From the NCBI GenBank assembly GCA_003483745.1, contig DMYD01000028.1, positions 62,001-126,000 of the forward strand: a stretch of 64,000 nt of DNA, in the 5' to 3' direction. Under the pieces are notes generated by a model. The model did not search any database, was not told the origin of the DNA, and saw nothing but the letters and a program-made list of their open reading frames with translations. The DNA is from Roseburia sp. (GTDB lineage Bacteria; Bacillota; Clostridia; Lachnospirales; Lachnospiraceae). Positions 62,491-64,000 of this stretch are shown here, one piece after another; positions within the stretch are counted from its first letter, which is position 1, and each line of letters opens with the position of its first letter. Both the position numbers and the translations under genes were made by a program.

Positions 62491-63864
62491 ATGTATTTGA
62501 AGAAAACGATACTTGCATGGGTATTAGGCATCATTATAATTGTAATAGGTTTGTTTTGGGGCGTATTTGGATCTTTTGATATAAATAAGTTATTTGATTC
62601 CGCAGAATATAGATATAATTCGGAGGATGTAATCAATTCTTGTGAAAATAATGGCTTAAATATAGAAAATCAAAAATGGACTGCAGAGATTGATGATGCC
62701 TATTTTATGCTTGAACTTCCCAGAAGAGCACGTATAACAGCTATAAAGATACAAATAACCGAATTATCGGATGAACATATAGCGCAAATATATTATTCGT
62801 CTGGAGAGGAAATGAAAGGAGATGCATATTGGGAGTTTAATATAGCAAAGGGAAATAATATTTTAAATATAAAAGATTCTGATGAAATAAAAAATATCAG
62901 GTTTGATTTAACAGATATTAAAGGAGAAAGTTATTCTATAAGTTCGTTAGAGATTGTGACCAATAATGAACATAGGATTCAATATATGATATTTACTCCA
63001 ATACTCATAATTTTATATATGGTAATAGTTTTTTGTTACATGAATAGACAATTTATTGTATGTAAAATATCAGAAAATGAAAAGTGGTCAGCAAGATACG
63101 AACTTATTGATCAGATTATGGCATTAGCTGTAAGTGATTTTAAAGGGAGATTTTCAGGCTCATATTTAGGAATTTTTTGGGGAATCATACAGCCGCTTTC
63201 AACAATTCTTTTGTTTTGGTTTGTATTTCAGGTTGGATTTCGGTCGAATCCAATTGATAATGTACCGTTTATTTTATGGCTTGCGGCAGGAATGATACCA
63301 TGGAATTATTTTTACGATGCATGGTTTAGTGGAACAGGAACATTTACATCATATAGTTATATTGTGAAAAAGGTTGTTTTTAAAATAGAAGTATTACCAT
63401 TGGTTAAGGCAATTTCATCTGCAATTTTAAATTTGATATTTAATGGTATACTGATTATTATTTACTGCTTATATGGTCGCTTCATGGGTTTTCATTTATT
63501 TGATATGTTGTATTTTAGTTTTTGTCTGTTTGTATTAACTTTAGGATTGTCATATATTACTGCAACATTAAATGTTTTTATTAAGGATGTCGGACAGTTT
63601 ATGGGGATAATATTACAGATATTAATGTGGATGACACCATTGATGTGGTCTTATAATATGATACCGGAGAGTATGTCTTGGTTTTATAAATTAAATCCAT
63701 TGCACTATATTTTAAATGGATACAGAGAGAGTCTGATAAATGGTCGGTGGTTTTATTATCATTGGGTTCAGATGATATGGTTTTGGATTATTACAATTAC
63801 TGTATTAATTATTGGCAGAAAGCTGTTGAATCGAATGAAAGATCATTTCGCAGATGTGCTTTAA
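62491..63864 (+). CDS. ABC exporter permease (Wzm/TagG-like) with unusual N-terminal extracytoplasmic domain
   Basis: A 457-residue protein. Residues 1-27 hold a membrane helix, about 30-155 a beta-rich domain predicted outside (KGNNILNIKD, SYSISSLEIV), and 160-182 a second helix. From about 195 it is a normal ABC-2 polysaccharide permease: LIDQIMALAVSDFKGRFSGS, LGIFWGIIQPLSTILLFWFV, six helices and the end FYKLNPLHYILNGYRESLI. Ordinary Wzm/TagG proteins have about 260 residues, so the first 190 are an addition. That part resembles the N-terminal domain of the ligase-like proteins at 36734 and 38734 in layout. AAAGGA precedes ATG; the ATPase follows 13 bp later. Confidence 0.88.
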   Translation: MYLKKTILAWVLGIIIIVIGLFWGVFGSFDINKLFDSAEYRYNSEDVINSCENNGLNIENQKWTAEIDDAYFMLELPRRARITAIKIQITELSDEHIAQIYYSSGEEMKGDAYWEFNIAKGNNILNIKDSDEIKNIRFDLTDIKGESYSISSLEIVTNNEHRIQYMIFTPILIILYMVIVFCYMNRQFIVCKISENEKWSARYELIDQIMALAVSDFKGRFSGSYLGIFWGIIQPLSTILLFWFVFQVGFRSNPIDNVPFILWLAAGMIPWNYFYDAWFSGTGTFTSYSYIVKKVVFKIEVLPLVKAISSAILNLIFNGILIIIYCLYGRFMGFHLFDMLYFSFCLFVLTLGLSYITATLNVFIKDVGQFMGIILQILMWMTPLMWSYNMIPESMSWFYKLNPLHYILNGYRESLINGRWFYYHWVQMIWFWIITITVLIIGRKLLNRMKDHFADVL

Positions 63865-63877
63865 AGAGGAAGAAAGA

Positions 63878-64000
63878 ATGGAAAATATTACAATTGATGT
63901 AAAAAATCTGACGAAATCTTATAAATTATATGAAAAACCAAGTGATCGAATTAAAGAATCACTAAAAAAAGGATCTTGTTATCATAAGGATTTTTTAGCA
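63878..64000 (+). CDS. ABC exporter ATPase (Wzt/TagH-like), start only
   Basis: The first 41 codons are visible before the window ends: MENITIDVKNLTKSYKLYEK then PSDRIKESLKKG, the standard N-terminus of polysaccharide/teichoic-acid export ATPases (compare VEHVGMKFNLSKERVDDF in the first exporter). GAGGAAGAAAG precedes ATG 63878. It is the partner of the permease directly upstream. Walker motifs lie beyond the window. Confidence 0.88.
   Translation, partial: MENITIDVKNLTKSYKLYEKPSDRIKESLKKGSCYHKDFLA

Overview
The window looks like a chromosomal cell-surface polysaccharide and teichoic-acid region of a Gram-positive Firmicute, most likely a gut Lachnospiraceae (Roseburia/Agathobacter-like). 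I infer this from three things: moderate-to-low GC with strong GGAGG-type ribosome binding sites; secreted proteins with Thr/Glu-rich linkers and tandem fibronectin-III modules; and a TagB/TagF, TagD, TarI-like and TagGH gene set. No tRNA, rRNA, CRISPR array, transposase or integrase was seen. Both ends of the window cut genes.

Layout. (A) 1-14296, + strand: a tightly packed, often overlapping operon of six glycosyltransferases, an epimerase, a Wzx-type flippase, an unrecognised GT-B-like protein, a GT-C-like membrane protein and a 1004-residue secreted PPC/Fn3 protein. It ends at a strong terminator and a long perfect-looking hairpin. (B) 14584-20721: a WcaJ-type phosphoglycosyl transferase, a bifunctional autolysin (amidase, six Fn3, glucosaminidase) behind a structured leader, and a GT2. 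(C) 20835-31316: a teichoic-acid-type operon with a clear sigma-A promoter and terminator (LicD, three TagB/TagF-like polymerases/primases, TagGH exporter, TarI-like cytidylyltransferase, SDR, pyruvyl-transferase-like protein, TagD). (D) 31484-36563, - strand: two paralogous secreted beta-helix proteins, divergent from (E). (E) 36734-40698: two paralogous O-antigen-ligase/polymerase-like proteins. (F) 40772-58241: a second polysaccharide operon (CapD/WbpM-like dehydratase, small PglC-type transferase, epimerase, three glycosyltransferases, LtaS-like enzyme). (G) 58399-64000: an AT-rich block with a 1052-residue GT2+GT4 fusion, an epimerase and a second ABC exporter whose permease carries an extra N-terminal domain.

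The most notable feature is in (F). Sugar genes alternate with four AAA-ATPase modules of the kind found in anti-phage systems: ATPase plus a broken small ORF (42653-44096), ATPase plus a frameshifted small ORF (44705-46122), a DUF262/DUF3696-ATPase/unknown triplet (49904-52990), and a Septu-like PtuAB pair plus a small acidic protein (53950-56266). They share the operon's strand, have no promoters that I can see, and are joined to the sugar genes by overlaps or very short gaps. The Septu-like cassette is bounded by a 22-bp direct repeat (one mismatch). The second copy encodes what looks like the original C-terminus of the upstream glycosyltransferase, which is direct sequence evidence of insertion.

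Together the genes appear to encode at least two undecaprenol-linked polymers (two phosphoglycosyl transferases, one flippase, two ABC exporters, two ligase/polymerases), phosphodiester-linked decorations, and the secreted wall proteins that work on them. Genes that look like phage defence are carried inside one of these operons.
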